DNA from: Salipiger bermudensis HTCC2601
Lineage (GTDB): Bacteria; Pseudomonadota; Alphaproteobacteria; Rhodobacterales; Rhodobacteraceae
Reading direction: 5' to 3'
Assembly: GCF_000153725.1 (NCBI RefSeq)
Contig: NZ_DS022279.1
Span: forward strand, 128,501 to 192,500
Length of the DNA stretch: 64,000 nt
Shown: piece by piece, positions 51,327 to 62,342 of the stretch
Numbering within the stretch: position 1 is the stretch's first letter
How the letters are laid out: every line of letters starts with the position of its first letter
Notes under the pieces: generated by a model
Told to the model about the DNA's origin: nothing
Databases searched by the model: none
Seen by the model: only the letters and a program-made list of their open reading frames with translations
Translations under genes and position numbers: made by a program

Positions 51327-53365
51327 ATCGGGGTGCGATCCGGTGGGGTATTTGGGGTTCTGCCGGGCGCGCTGGGTGAGTTGCTGGGCTGGCGGTTTGC
51401 CGAGTTCCGCGCGGGCGAAGATCCACGGACCGTCCGGTAACGGATGAACGCCCTCGATGCTGCCGGCTTCGGCGGCCAGTCTTAGTGTCTTGGTCGTGAC
51501 GCCGAGCAGGCGCGCAGCGTTGGTCAGGTTGAGCCAGGGTTCGGTGCCGTCGGGAGCCGGGCGGAATACCGGGATCTTGTGATGCGACCTGAGTGCGGTG
51601 ACGCGCTCCCGGGTCCATCGGTTGCCATGACCGGTCAGCAGACCGTTTCGATTTAGGATGCCGGCGATCAGATCGTCGGTGGCCAGGAGAACGAGCTGAC
51701 GTACCGCCGCGATGATCTCTGGTGCTGTACTGTTGCGCTGGCCTCGACGCCGCTTCGGCAGGCGCAGTTCGGTATGCATGCCGCCGATCCAGTGGATCAG
51801 AAGGACGATCTCGGAGGCGTCGTCGTCGATGTCGGCGACCACCTCGAGGATGACGGTGCGCACGATGCGCTTCTTGAGCCGGGCATCGGTCGTTGGCGCC
51901 TCCCAGACAGTGCGAAGGTCCGTGCCGAGCGCGGCGGCATCCAGCGCCGCCAAGGAGGAAGGCCTGGAGGTTGCAGAATCATGCGCGGCGATCTTGGCCT
52001 CAATCTCGGCGGCGCGTGCGAGGGCGCGGTTCCACCGCGCTTCGAGTTCTGCCGCCACAAGTCGGTTCTCGGGATCGGCTGCATCATACTGGCGGAAGGC
52101 GCGGTCGGCACCGTAGCGGGCAGCTTCGAGGTCTCGCGCCAACGCGTCGCGAACCTGATCGCGGCGACTGGCGACCTGCGCCTCGGCCTCGGCGGCCGCA
52201 GTGATGGCGCCCGGCTCGACCACCCGCAGCAGCGCATCCTTGATGGCATCGTCGACCCGCAGGCCACCGAAGGCGATGCAGCGCGGCTCGCCGTTGTCGA
52301 GCAGACCGCGCCAGCAGGAATAGCGCGGGATGTCGTGCTTGGCCCCAGTGTAGCGGACCGTCAGCTTGCGGCCACAGCGCCGACAGCGCAAGAGACCGGC
52401 GAGCAGGGCATCGCCGTGCTTGGGCGCCCCATGGTGCCGGCTCGTGGGGGTATTGTCGCTGACCATCGCGCGGATCGCCTCTGCCCGTTCCCAACTGATA
52501 TAACCTTCGTGTGCGCCGGGCTTCAGCGCCAGCCATTCAGCGCGCGGTTTGCGGCGGCTGCCGGTTCGCGGAACGGCCGCGCCGTGTCTCGGCACAACTC
52601 GGGTCTTACCATAGGCGTAGGCGCCGCCGTAGACCGGGTTCTCGATCATGCGGTGGATGGTGGCATAGGTTGGCCTGCGCCAGATCACGTCGCCATTGGC
52701 GTGTCTTGCGGGCAGGTCCAGCCCGTGCTCCAGGAACCAGAGCAGGGCCTGCCGGGCGCTGCCGAGCTCGGTCACCTGTCGAAGACAAGGGTGATGCCTC
52801 CTGGACGCGGCGGTCGGGTCCTTCTCGAGCCTGTCGCCGCCTTCACGAAGCCGACGGGAGCCGCGACGATCAACTCGCCGCGCCGGGCCTTCTCGTAACG
52901 GGCGGACAGCGACCGTTGCCGCAGCAGATCGAGCTCGTACTCGTTGAGACTTCCTTTCAAACCGAGAAGTAGACGGTCGTTGCCTTGGCGTGGCGCATAT
53001 ACCGCCTCTTGGTCGACCAGGACGGTGTCGACGACCCGGCACATCTCGATCAGCTGCTGCCAGTCGCGGCTGTTGCGCGCAAAGCGCGACACTTCCCGCG
53101 CCGCGACCGCACCGACCTTGCCCAGGCAGACCTCGGCGACCATCCGGTCGAAGCCCGCCCGCGCAACGCCGCCCGCCGCGGACCGGCCAAGGTCGTCGTC
53201 GATCGTCTCGATGCAGGACCAGCCGAGCGTCGCCAGCCGGTCGCGCATCGCATATTGCAGAGCGCCGCTCTCGCGGTTGTGCAGCACCTGGTGGGCGGAG
53301 GACTGTCGCACGTAGAGGATCGCCTTGCGCTCCAGGTGGTGCGAACTGATCTTCTCATGCTTCAT
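51297..53365 (-). pseudogene. large serine recombinase, frame broken by four one-base losses
   Basis: N-terminal part (from 53365): [36 protein letters not shown] with the catalytic Ser, then [16 protein letters not shown] and [37 protein letters not shown]-terminal part: [21 protein letters not shown], the recombinase domain, a zinc-ribbon (CRRCGRKL...C) and a MerR-like HTH ([24 protein letters not shown]). Between about 52780 and 52860 the frame changes four times; each change is explained by loss of one base in a short homopolymer. Without them the protein would be about 680 residues. Either a recent pseudogene or sequencing error. Confidence 0.75.
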
Positions 53366-53519
53366 GTCGTGCCTCCGTCCGGCGAGGCGCCTGAGCGCCG
53401 GCGGCGTGGTCGAGGATCAGGCGGGTCATCAGTTCGGTCAGCGTTACCCGCGCCTCCTCCGGCAACGTCTGCCAGTGCGGCGCCGGGACCTGGTCGACGT
53501 CGCTGGGGTGAGTGAACAA
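53355..53519 (-). CDS. small protein coupled to the serine recombinase (possibly 5' truncated)
   Basis: The frame LFTHPSDVDQVPAPHWQTLPEEARVTLTELMTRLILDHAAGAQAPRRTEARHEA overlaps the recombinase start by 11 bp. Short proteins ending LxxLMxRLILDHA are often encoded just before this recombinase type. The start is uncertain: a TTG at 53519 is possible, but the true N-terminus may have been lost at the junction with the neighbouring insertion-sequence fragment. Confidence 0.4.
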   Translation of the reverse strand: MFTHPSDVDQVPAPHWQTLPEEARVTLTELMTRLILDHAAGAQAPRRTEARHEA

Positions 53520-53582
53520 CTCGCCCCGTCCAGGGCTGCCAAGGGTAGAGCACCTCGCGCTCCTCGGTCCCGTGGGTGTTCT

Positions 53583-53690
53583 GTGATTGAGTTGTACAAC
53601 ATGGACCGGCCGCATAGTGCCCTAGCATTTAACCCGGACCACTCGATGGGGTCAGCTCATTGGCGTCAGGCGGGGCTGAATACAATGAAC
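53583..53690 (+). pseudogene. short IS3/IS481-like transposase tail
   Basis: VIELYNMDRPHSALAFNPDHS resembles the C-terminal 'YN.ERPHSALG' segment of integrase-core transposases. Only about 20 residues are informative, so the family is uncertain. Confidence 0.4.
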
Positions 53691-53787
53691 ATAATCCCTA
53701 TTCTGCGAAATCGGACTGTCGCTGAGGCACATTCTAAACTGCGTTGCGACAGATGCTCTATCTTGCTGGAAAGCAAGGAGAACGAGA

Positions 53788-54081
53788 TTGGCCCACATCG
53801 AACTGAACCTGCGCGAAAGACGCCGAATTGAAGATATGCTGAATGCCAAGGCACCAGTACGGAAAATCGCAGAGGCCATCGGCAGGCATCCCTCGACGGT
53901 CTACCGCGAGATCAAGCGGAACGCCTTCTCTGATGAAGAATTGCCGGAACTGAACGGGTATTAGGGGATGGTCGCTCAGAAGGAGGCGTTGGCCAGGCGT
54001 GCGCCGCGGCGCAAGCTGCTGAGGTTCGAAGCTCTTCGACAGGCCATTGTTGACCGGCTCAAGGCCGGGTGGTCAGATGAT
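53788..54081 (+). pseudogene. IS30-family transposase, N-terminal part with premature stop
   Basis: Starting at TTG 53788 (AAGGAG upstream): LAHIELNLRERRRIEDMLNAKAPVRKIAEAIGRHPSTVYREIKRNAF...ELNGY, then TAG at 53962 in place of the second Tyr of the usual GYYG, and on in frame with GMVAQKEALARRAPRRKLLRFEALRQAIVDRLKAGWSDD. The HTH and the LKAGWSPEQ-type segment are IS30 hallmarks. The gene is cut off at 54081 by the end of the IS256 element. Confidence 0.75.
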
Positions 54082-55432
54082 GTCCCGGGAAGTGGTGTAG
54101 CTCCTCATGGGCCTCGCGCTTTCGAGCGGGCCGAGCTGGTCAGTCGCTCTGCGCTGCAGGCAGACTGACACCGAGATCATCGCAGACGGGCGCGAGCGTT
54201 TCCAGCGTCATGTATCTGGCGCGCTGGACTGTCCATTCCTCGGTCTGCTCCATGAGGATCGCGCCGACGAGGCGCCGGATCGAAGCCTCGTTCGGAAAGA
54301 TGCCGACGACGTCCGTGTGTCGCTTGATCTCGCCGTTCAGCCGCTCGATCGGATTGGTGCTGTGCAGCTTGGTGCGATGCTGGGCCGGGAAGGTCATATA
54401 GGCCAGGACGTCCTCCTCGGCCGTGTCCATGAGCGTGGCCAGCTTGGGGAGCTTGCCGCGCATCTGGTCCGCCACGAGACGCCACTGGGCCTTCGCCGCC
54501 GCGTGGTCGGGCTGGGCAAAGGCCGTGGCGATGAATGCCGAGACCACCCGGCGGCTGTTCTTGCCGGCATGGGCGAGCGCATTGCGCTGGAAGTGGACGC
54601 GGCAGCGCTGCCAGGTCGTGGACAGGACCCGGGCGGTGGCGGCCTTGATGCCCTCATGCGCATCGCTGATCACAAGCTTCACGCCGCTGAGGCCACGGCG
54701 GACGAGATCACGCAGGAACTCGGTCCAAAAGGGTTCGGCCTCGGAGGCCCCGATCGCCATGCCCAGCACTTCGCGCCTGCCGTCGGTGTTGACGCCCACC
54801 GCGAGCGTGACCGCAACCGATACGATCCGGCCGCCCTGGCGCACCTTGAGATAGGTGGCATCGATCCAGAGGTAGGGCCATTCGCCCTCGATCGGCCGTG
54901 TCAGAAAGGCATCCACGCGCTCGTCGATCTCCTCGCACAGTCGGCTGACCTGGCTCTTCGACACCCCGGTGCCACCCATGGCCTGCACCAGGTCGTCCAT
55001 CGATCGCGTTGAGACGCCGTGGACATAGGCCTCCTGGATCACGGCCGTCAGGGCCTTCTCAACAGAGCGCCGCGGCTCGAGGAACGAGGGGAAATAGGAG
55101 CCGGTGCGCAGGCGCGGGATGCGCAGTTCGACGCTGCCGGCCCGGGTCTGCCAGTCCCGATCGCGATACCCGTTGCGCTGCGCCAGGCGCTCGCTGGTCT
55201 TCTCACCATAGTCAGCACCGGTCTTGGCGCCGACCTCCAACTCCATCAGCCGTTCGGCAGCAAAGCCGATCATCTCGCGAAGCAGGTCGGCATCGGCGCT
55301 CTTCTCTACCAGCGCACGCAGGTCCATCATGGGTTTGGTCATCGGGGGCATCCCTCGGTTCAGGTTGGTGTCAGCAACCCGACCCTACCGAGAAACCCGA
55401 TGGCCACCGAAAGCTACACCACGACCTGGGAC
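54082..55432. mobile_element. complete IS256-family insertion sequence
   Basis: About 1.35 kb bounded by imperfect terminal inverted repeats: the left end (54082-54102) reads GTCCCGGG..GTGGTGTAGCT and the complement of the right end (55412-55432) reads GTCCCAGG..GTGGTGTAGCT, differing at 3 positions in 21. It carries one intact transposase gene. The left flank is IS30 and the right flank is unrelated; I find no 8-9 bp target duplication, so the flanks have probably been rearranged. Confidence 0.8.
54140..55351 (-). CDS. IS256-family (Mutator-type) transposase
   Basis: A 403-residue intact transposase: N-terminal [80 protein letters not shown]. The DDE residues lie in [32 protein letters not shown] and [38 protein letters not shown]. 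Length and motifs are full, so it may be active. It lies inside matching terminal repeats. Confidence 0.95.
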   Translation of the reverse strand: MPPMTKPMMDLRALVEKSADADLLREMIGFAAERLMELEVGAKTGADYGEKTSERLAQRNGYRDRDWQTRAGSVELRIPRLRTGSYFPSFLEPRRSVEKALTAVIQEAYVHGVSTRSMDDLVQAMGGTGVSKSQVSRLCEEIDERVDAFLTRPIEGEWPYLWIDATYLKVRQGGRIVSVAVTLAVGVNTDGRREVLGMAIGASEAEPFWTEFLRDLVRRGLSGVKLVISDAHEGIKAATARVLSTTWQRCRVHFQRNALAHAGKNSRRVVSAFIATAFAQPDHAAAKAQWRLVADQMRGKLPKLATLMDTAEEDVLAYMTFPAQHRTKLHSTNPIERLNGEIKRHTDVVGIFPNEASIRRLVGAILMEQTEEWTVQRARYMTLETLAPVCDDLGVSLPAAQSD

Positions 55433-56131
55433 CTCACCGCCGCTTCCCCGCAGGCCTCTCACCTGCCCTGCCTCGGCCGCCTCGCGCCTTGGCAGTCCCC
55501 GATACGTCACGCCGCCTGATTGCGGTTGCACCGTCCGGTGGGTTTCATATCCGCGTTTCTGCCCTGCACCAGAAGGAGCCGCGTCAGGGCGGGTTGGGGT
55601 GATCCCCGGACCTTCGTCCATCATTTGTAGCCGGTCGTGGACAAACCGTGGTCACCGCTCTTTGGGAGGCGTTCGCTTGGAGGAGAGGCGAGTGTAAACC
55701 AGGCGCAACGGAGCGGAACGAGTCCACTCGGCCTGGAAGCTCGGAATTTTCGCGAACGCGATCGAATGGGGGGCAATGGAAAATCGCAAGCGCATTGACC
55801 TGACACTCCGCGGAACGGAGCTGGCCCGATGCGGTGTAGCCCTCACACAGCGCAACCGGATCGGGCCAGCGGCGAACGGGGCCCGGTCTCCTTGGCAGTA
55901 TGTGAATTGGCTCCGCTGCCGGCGAGCTCTGCATTCCTCTGCGGCTAAGGGCACCGATGCACGCGACGGGGCCAGTGCAATCGCACTCAAAACCGTGCAA
56001 GGCTGGTGACGATATGCTCGCTCTCCATGGTCCTCACCTTTTCTCAGCAAAAGGCGATACTCAGCCGCTCTTCCGGCGCCCGAGGGGAAGCACCGCGTCA
56101 CCGACTTCACCATCCAATCTGCAGATATCTT
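55433..56131. other. gene-free interval between IS256 and the recombinase module
   Basis: About 700 bases without a frame I can support; the open frames present have no ribosome site or recognisable motif. One copy of GGGGGGCAATGG lies at 55768-55779 and recurs on the other side of the next gene. Confidence 0.4.
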
Positions 56132-56977
56132 ATGACCAAACCTACGAACGCCGCCCCTCAAACCCAGCCCGACGATGACGACAGGCCGATCTGGCTTCAC
56201 CAGGAAGGATTTCCTCGCGCGCACCCATGGCGCCTTGGTGACTATGGTGACGCTGGCATCCTGACGGAGGAGGAAATCGCCCTGCTCATCACAAAGCATG
56301 GGCTTTCTGAGCCCGTCGCGCGCGATCTCTCAGTTTGGCTCGGCAATTGCCTCTCGAACGATGAAGATGTCGCCATCAATCTGGCCAAGGTAACCCCCAG
56401 CATCACCATTGAACGCGGCGTGGCCGAATTTGGCAAAATCTTCGCTTCGGTACGACTACTCGGTCAGCGGCTCGCCCAGCTGGACGATCGGCTGTCGCAG
56501 CTGAGCCCCGCCCTAGGGCAAAGCCCAGAGATCAGCACCCTGCTCCCCGCTCTGCAGGCGCAGGTGGCCGCACTTAAGAAGACTTGGGAAGAACAGCAAT
56601 TCGACGATGCCTTCAACGAAATCCTGAACACCCGCGGGGCCGTTGCGGAGTTATCGCCGGACAACAAAAGAAAGCTGGTCGATACGCGCCGCATGCTTGT
56701 TGTCGAATCTTGCTGTTACGCCTGGTTGGAGGCCGGAAAGAAAGTCGGCGTCACGACCATCACGGTTGGCCCCGACAGCGGCAAGCGCACAGGGCCTCTG
56801 ATCGAGCTCATCCAAGACGTCGCGAGGATGACCGGCGACCCGGAAAAGCCGTTGAGTGCCGAAACGCTCAAGGAAGACATCGACTGCTTTAAAGCTCTGT
56901 ACGCTAAACGTACCGAGAACGACCAAGGGCTCGGCGAGCCGACCTTCGGTACCGGCCCTGTCGAGGACGTCACCTAG
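56132..56977 (+). CDS. uncharacterised protein of the recombinase module
   Basis: A 281-residue soluble protein I do not recognise. It has an acidic N-terminus (TQPDDDDRPIWLHQEGFPRAHPWRLGDYGDAGILTEEEIALLITKHGLSEPVARDLSVWLGNCLSNDEDVAINL), a leucine-rich, probably coiled-coil stretch (LLGQRLAQLDDRLSQLSPALGQSPEISTLLPALQAQVAALKKTWEEQ, about residues 110-160) and a C-terminal segment GPDSGKRTGPLIELIQDVARMTGDPEKPLSAETLKEDIDCFKALYAKR. The start at 56132 begins the well-composed part of a longer frame. Codon use is less GC-biased than in the chromosomal operons, and identical 12-base repeats bracket the gene. It is probably cargo of the integrated element. Confidence 0.65.
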   Translation: MTKPTNAAPQTQPDDDDRPIWLHQEGFPRAHPWRLGDYGDAGILTEEEIALLITKHGLSEPVARDLSVWLGNCLSNDEDVAINLAKVTPSITIERGVAEFGKIFASVRLLGQRLAQLDDRLSQLSPALGQSPEISTLLPALQAQVAALKKTWEEQQFDDAFNEILNTRGAVAELSPDNKRKLVDTRRMLVVESCCYAWLEAGKKVGVTTITVGPDSGKRTGPLIELIQDVARMTGDPEKPLSAETLKEDIDCFKALYAKRTENDQGLGEPTFGTGPVEDVT

Positions 56978-56982
56978 TCCAA

Positions 56983-57018
56983 GGGGGGCAATGGGGATCT
57001 CTTTTCCCATTGCCCCCC
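56983..57018. repeat. 13-bp inverted repeat (GGGGGGCAATGGG) after the uncharacterised gene
   Basis: GGGGGGCAATGGG (56983-56995) and its exact complement (57006-57018) with a 10-base spacer, directly after the stop codon. No T-run follows. The same 12-mer occurs at 55768-55779 in direct orientation, so the gene lies between copies. It may terminate transcription or be a recombination or protein-binding site. Confidence 0.6.
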
Positions 57019-57055
57019 ATATGACCAACATTGCGAGGGCGGTCATGGTCATCCC

Positions 57056-57229
57056 ATGACACGCGCTTCCTTCTCTCGACAGCACGACGCTTCCGACCTC
57101 GATCGGATCGATGATGCTCTCCTCACCCTCGCCCGCCTACTCGGCGAGGCCGCTGCGAAGGACACGCGTGTCTCCTTCAACCCCGGTGAGGAGATCGCAT
57201 CCCATGCCCCCGCAAAAGAATCCGACTAA
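57056..57229 (+). CDS. small uncharacterised protein
   Basis: A 57-residue frame, MTRASFSRQHDASDLDRIDDALLTLARLLGEAAAKDTRVSFNPGEEIASHAPAKESD. The DRIDDALLTLARLLGEAAA stretch is amphipathic and plausible for a real small protein. It overlaps the next gene by 26 bp in another frame. Small genes of this kind commonly precede the excisionase-like gene in integrative elements; function unknown. Confidence 0.45.
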   Translation: MTRASFSRQHDASDLDRIDDALLTLARLLGEAAAKDTRVSFNPGEEIASHAPAKESD

Positions 57230-57410
57230 AGACGCCGCCCGTCTCAAGACCGTGAAACAGGTCGCCTTCGAGGACAACGTCTCCGAGAAGACCGTGCGCC
57301 GCGCCATCGACGCGGGGCTGCTCGAGGTGATCCGGACCGGCCCGCGTGGCCGCCTCATCCGCATCCATCCGGACGCCCACATGGCCTACCGCCGCCGCCG
57401 CGACTGGTAG
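57204..57410 (+). CDS. excisionase-like helix-turn-helix protein
   Basis: A 68-residue protein, mostly one DNA-binding domain: AARLKTVKQVAFEDNVSEKTVRRAIDAGLLEVIRTGPRGRLIRIHPDAHMAYRRRRDW. The order 'vkqvA...vSekTVrRaIdaGlL...R.IrI' is that of MerR-like excisionase/AlpA-type HTH proteins. It lies just before three recombinase genes and may direct excision or regulate them. Confidence 0.7.
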   Translation: MPPQKNPTKDAARLKTVKQVAFEDNVSEKTVRRAIDAGLLEVIRTGPRGRLIRIHPDAHMAYRRRRDW

Positions 57411-57458
57411 GGCCTTCTGTCCACAAAAGTCTTTTACTGACAGCACCTTACCGAGACG

Positions 57459-57538
57459 TCGGGAAGACATCGCCTCCGTAAAGAGATGATTTTCGGTGCT
57501 ACTATCTTCCCGAATGTCCACCCCTGTCTTCCCGAGAC
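57459..57538. repeat. three TCGGGAAGAC-type repeats before the recombinases
   Basis: TCGGGAAGAC (57459-57468), then in inverted orientation TCTTCCCGA (57505-57513) and GTCTTCCCGAGAC (57526-57538). All lie in the 150-bp leader of the first tyrosine recombinase. Such clusters are often recombinase arm- or core-binding sites or operators. Confidence 0.5.
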
Positions 57539-57566
57539 CCGCCATGTCCAGAAAGGATTTGCCCGA

Positions 57567-59243
57567 ATGAAGCACTTCAGCGTCGACGACCTCAGCGTCG
57601 CCCTCCTCTCGCATCAGACTCCCATGTTCAGCGACGTGCTCGCCAAGATCGAGGCGGACACCGACCTGAGCGCCACGCGCAAGCGTGACATGGCGTCCGC
57701 CCTCAAGCGCGTGGCGGATGGACTGGGAAAGACCCCCAGCAATGTTCCCGCGGACCCCCGGTGGCTCCAGCCCCGGCTCGATGCGATCTCCCCGGCGATG
57801 ATCGGGGTCTCGCAGAAGACCTGGGCCAACCTCGTGAGCAATGCCCGGGCTGCACTGGTGCATTCCGGGATTGCGAAACACAGAACAAACCAGCAACATG
57901 TTCTGACCGAAGGCTGGCGGGTGCTGTGGGAAACGGCCCGCGCCAGCGGCAAGATCCACGACTCGCTCAGCCGCTTTATCTACTTCCTGGATCGCCTCGG
58001 CGTCGCCCCCGAGGAGGTCGGAGACCCGCATGTGACCGCGTTCCACGACGCCCTGATGGATGACGAGATCCGCAAGAACCCGGCGGCGTCGCTGCGCAAT
58101 GCGGTCAACGCCTGGAACCGGGCGGTCGAACATGTCCCGGAATGGCCAAAGACGCGCTTGAAGGGCACCGAACCGAAAGCCCAGAAGATCAAGCTTCCGC
58201 TCGCCACCTTCCCGGCGAGCTTCGCGGCCGATCTTGCGTGCTTCCAGGAGACCGCAGGCCGCGCGGACTTCCTCGCCGAGCCCGGCATCCGTCCCCTCGC
58301 CCCGGCGTCGATTGCGACCTATGCCCGCCTTTTGGAGCGCTTCGCGGGCGCCGTGGTGCGGTCCGGTATCCCCGCTGATGACATCCCCGATATCGCGACC
58401 CTCCTCTCCGACAAGATGCTCGAGGCGGGCCTTCGGTGGCTCTACGCGCGCTGCGGTGACGAGCTGACCCCGGGCCTGAAGCAGACCATCCTGGCCCTGC
58501 AGCAGGTGGGGCGCCGTCACCTCGGGCGGGCCGAGCAGCCGCTGCTCGACAAGTACGTGAAGCGCTTGCCCAAAAAGCAGCAGGGGATGACCGAGAAGAA
58601 CCGCGCGCGCTTGCGCCCGATGCTGGCCCCGCAGATGAAGGCACGCATTGCCAAGCTGCCAGAGGCCCTGATGAAGCGCGCCGGTACTCAGACGTCCCAG
58701 AAGGCGTGCCTCCTGCGCGAACAGGCCATCGCCCTCGAAATCCTGCTGCATTGCCCGATCCGCCGCCGCAACCTGCTCTCCATTGATCTCGACCGCCACC
58801 TGCAGCGTCCGGGCGACGGCCGTGTCTACCTCGTCTTCGCCAAGGACGAGGTGAAGAACCGCATGATGCTGGAGTTCGAACTGCCGAAGCGGATCGTCGC
58901 GATGATCGAGCGCCACCTTGCGCTTCGCTCGCCGCAGCTTTGCCCTGCGGGAACGACCTATCTCTTCCCGAAGCGGGATGGCAGCTGTCCGATGGCAGGC
59001 GAGCATCTTTCGGACAATTTCAAGAAGTGCCTGCGCCGCGAGCTTGGGCTCGAGGTGAACCTGCATCTCTTCCGCCACTTCGCCGCGCACCTCCTCCTGG
59101 AGGCCTGCCCCGGTCACTACGAGGCCGCGCGCCGTCTGCTTGGCCATTCGCGGCTGACCAGTACGCTCAACGCCTATACCGGCGTGGAGACCACCTCTGC
59201 CGCACGCGCCTATGCGGATATTGTCGGGAAGCTGCAGCAATGA
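57567..59243 (+). CDS. site-specific tyrosine recombinase (long type)
   Basis: A 558-residue tyrosine recombinase. Catalytic residues: first Arg in HCPIRRRNLLSIDLDRHL (about residue 400), Lys in FAKDEVKNR, H-x-x-R in LHLFRHFAAHLLLEA (about 503), His and nucleophile Tyr in LLGHSRLTSTLNAYTG (about 525-538). The N-terminal 350 residues hold the DNA-arm or SAM-like domains and are much longer than in XerC/D. The start at 57567 begins MKHFSVDDLS. The stop overlaps the next recombinase gene by 4 bp, so the two are made together. Confidence 0.92.
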   Translation: MKHFSVDDLSVALLSHQTPMFSDVLAKIEADTDLSATRKRDMASALKRVADGLGKTPSNVPADPRWLQPRLDAISPAMIGVSQKTWANLVSNARAALVHSGIAKHRTNQQHVLTEGWRVLWETARASGKIHDSLSRFIYFLDRLGVAPEEVGDPHVTAFHDALMDDEIRKNPAASLRNAVNAWNRAVEHVPEWPKTRLKGTEPKAQKIKLPLATFPASFAADLACFQETAGRADFLAEPGIRPLAPASIATYARLLERFAGAVVRSGIPADDIPDIATLLSDKMLEAGLRWLYARCGDELTPGLKQTILALQQVGRRHLGRAEQPLLDKYVKRLPKKQQGMTEKNRARLRPMLAPQMKARIAKLPEALMKRAGTQTSQKACLLREQAIALEILLHCPIRRRNLLSIDLDRHLQRPGDGRVYLVFAKDEVKNRMMLEFELPKRIVAMIERHLALRSPQLCPAGTTYLFPKRDGSCPMAGEHLSDNFKKCLRRELGLEVNLHLFRHFAAHLLLEACPGHYEAARRLLGHSRLTSTLNAYTGVETTSAARAYADIVGKLQQ

Positions 59244-60286
59244 CCCGGACCGTTCGCATTCTGCCTCTTGAGGAGTGGCCAGCTGCGGATCAGCACATGT
59301 GGCGCCGGGCCACCCAGACAGGCGGCCTGTTCGACGATATCGGCCCACTGGCGCATCTGGCGGGGGACACGCTCGGCATGATCCGCACCGGCTATGCAAA
59401 GTGGCTTACCTGGCTGGCGGACGTCCTGCCGGGCGCGATCTCGGAGCTACCGGACCGACGCCTCACCATTGTGCGCTACCTAGAGTTCATCGAGGCTAAC
59501 GCGCATTTGTCGCCCAAGAGCCAGCACCTTTATGCGTCCAGCACCCTGCGAGTGCTGGCGGCCTGCTATCCCACCGTGGACTGGGGTTCTTTCCGAAAGA
59601 TCGAATTCCATCTGAAGCAGGAGGCCGACGATTACGTCAGCCATCGCAAGGACGGGCGCATCCTCTCCGGCCAATTTGTGCTCGCCAAAAGCCTTGAACT
59701 GGAGGCCGCGGCTGAAACCATCGCCTCGCCGCTCAAGAAAGCCCTGCAGCAGCGCAACGGGACGCTCCTGGCTTTTCTGTCGCTGATCCCGCTGCGCCGG
59801 CGCACGCTGACCAGCCTCCAGCTCGGCGAGTCCATCCTCTTCGAGGACGGTGACATCCACATCGTGACCAATCCGGAGCTCACCAAGACGAAGACCTACT
59901 GGAATACGGTGGTGCCCGAGGTCCTTGTGCCGTCGCTGCAGCGCTACGTAAGCGAAACCCGCCCGTGGCTCATGGCGCGAGGCGGTGCCGAGCATGATCG
60001 CCTCTGGGTCACCAAGGATGGCATGCCCCTGACCGGGACGGCAACCGGCACGTTGATCCGCAACCTGACCCAGGACCTCTTCGGCGTGGTGATCTCGCCG
60101 CATCTCTTTCGGGACATCGCGGCCACCACGCTGGCCCACATCTCGCCCGAGGCCGTGGGGCACATCCGTCCCCTGCTCGGCCACAACGGCCATCTGACGG
60201 CCGAGAAATACTACAACCACGCCACCGCCCTGGAAGTCGGCCGCACTCATGCGAGCTTGATCGATAGCCTCAAGAAGGACACCTGA
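59240..60286 (+). CDS. second tyrosine recombinase
   Basis: A 348-residue tyrosine recombinase: first Arg in SLIPLRRRTLTSLQLG (about residue 185), Lys in ELTKTKTYWNTVVP, H-x-x-R in SPHLFRDIAATTLAH (about 290) and His/Tyr in LLGHNGHLTAEKYYNHA (about 314-327). It is coupled to the preceding recombinase by a 4-bp overlap and followed after one base by a serine recombinase gene. The tandem pair suggests a heteromeric recombinase, as in Tn554-like and trio-recombinase elements. Confidence 0.92.
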   Translation: MTRTVRILPLEEWPAADQHMWRRATQTGGLFDDIGPLAHLAGDTLGMIRTGYAKWLTWLADVLPGAISELPDRRLTIVRYLEFIEANAHLSPKSQHLYASSTLRVLAACYPTVDWGSFRKIEFHLKQEADDYVSHRKDGRILSGQFVLAKSLELEAAAETIASPLKKALQQRNGTLLAFLSLIPLRRRTLTSLQLGESILFEDGDIHIVTNPELTKTKTYWNTVVPEVLVPSLQRYVSETRPWLMARGGAEHDRLWVTKDGMPLTGTATGTLIRNLTQDLFGVVISPHLFRDIAATTLAHISPEAVGHIRPLLGHNGHLTAEKYYNHATALEVGRTHASLIDSLKKDT

Positions 60287-60287
60287 C

Positions 60288-61964
<1,677 letters not shown>

Positions 61965-62037
61965 GCGATTTTGCCCTGATTATGTTTTGGTCAGGGTGGA
62001 TCGTTTAGAGAGATACGGTTTTGTGGTCTTTTCTAGG

Positions 62038-62152
62038 TTTGGCGGTGACCTACTCTCCCACGTCTTGAGACGCAGTACCATTGGCGCGACGGCACTTAAC
62101 GACCGGGTTCGGAATGGAGCCGGGTGTTTTGCTCGTGCTATGACCACCAAAC
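62038..62152 (-). rRNA. 5S ribosomal RNA
   Basis: The minus strand reads TTTGGTGGTCATAGC...CCCGGCTCCATTCCGAAC...GTACTGCGTCTC...GTGGGAGAGTAGGTCACCGCC, the standard bacterial 5S sequence with the CCGAAC loop. Ends are given to within a few bases. About 190 bases separate it from 23S. Confidence 0.93.
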
Positions 62153-62342
62153 CAAGGAAAGACCACGCTGCAGAGACGGTGCGGCAGGGAGCGTTTCGCG
62201 ACGCGAAGCGCGCTGCCAGATCCCGTCACTGCGGGTGGGTGTTCATCAACCTGCCCTGTCGGGCGGTGCTGTCAGTCGAGTACGCTGTATGTGTATGCTT
62301 TTGAGTGTTCGCAGTCAGGTTTGTGTCCCTGTCTGTTACTGG

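Noticed and set aside
54072..55442. Target-site duplication flanking the IS256 element
   Set aside because: The 8-9 bases outside the two terminal repeats do not match.
50740..57560. Second copy of the tRNA-fMet 3' end as attL of the integrated element
   Set aside because: Looked for GGTTCAAATCC and its complement to the left of the recombinases and did not find one; the other end may be elsewhere or degraded.
57177..59399. 740-codon minus-strand frame
   Set aside because: Antisense of the first tyrosine recombinase, which has all catalytic residues.
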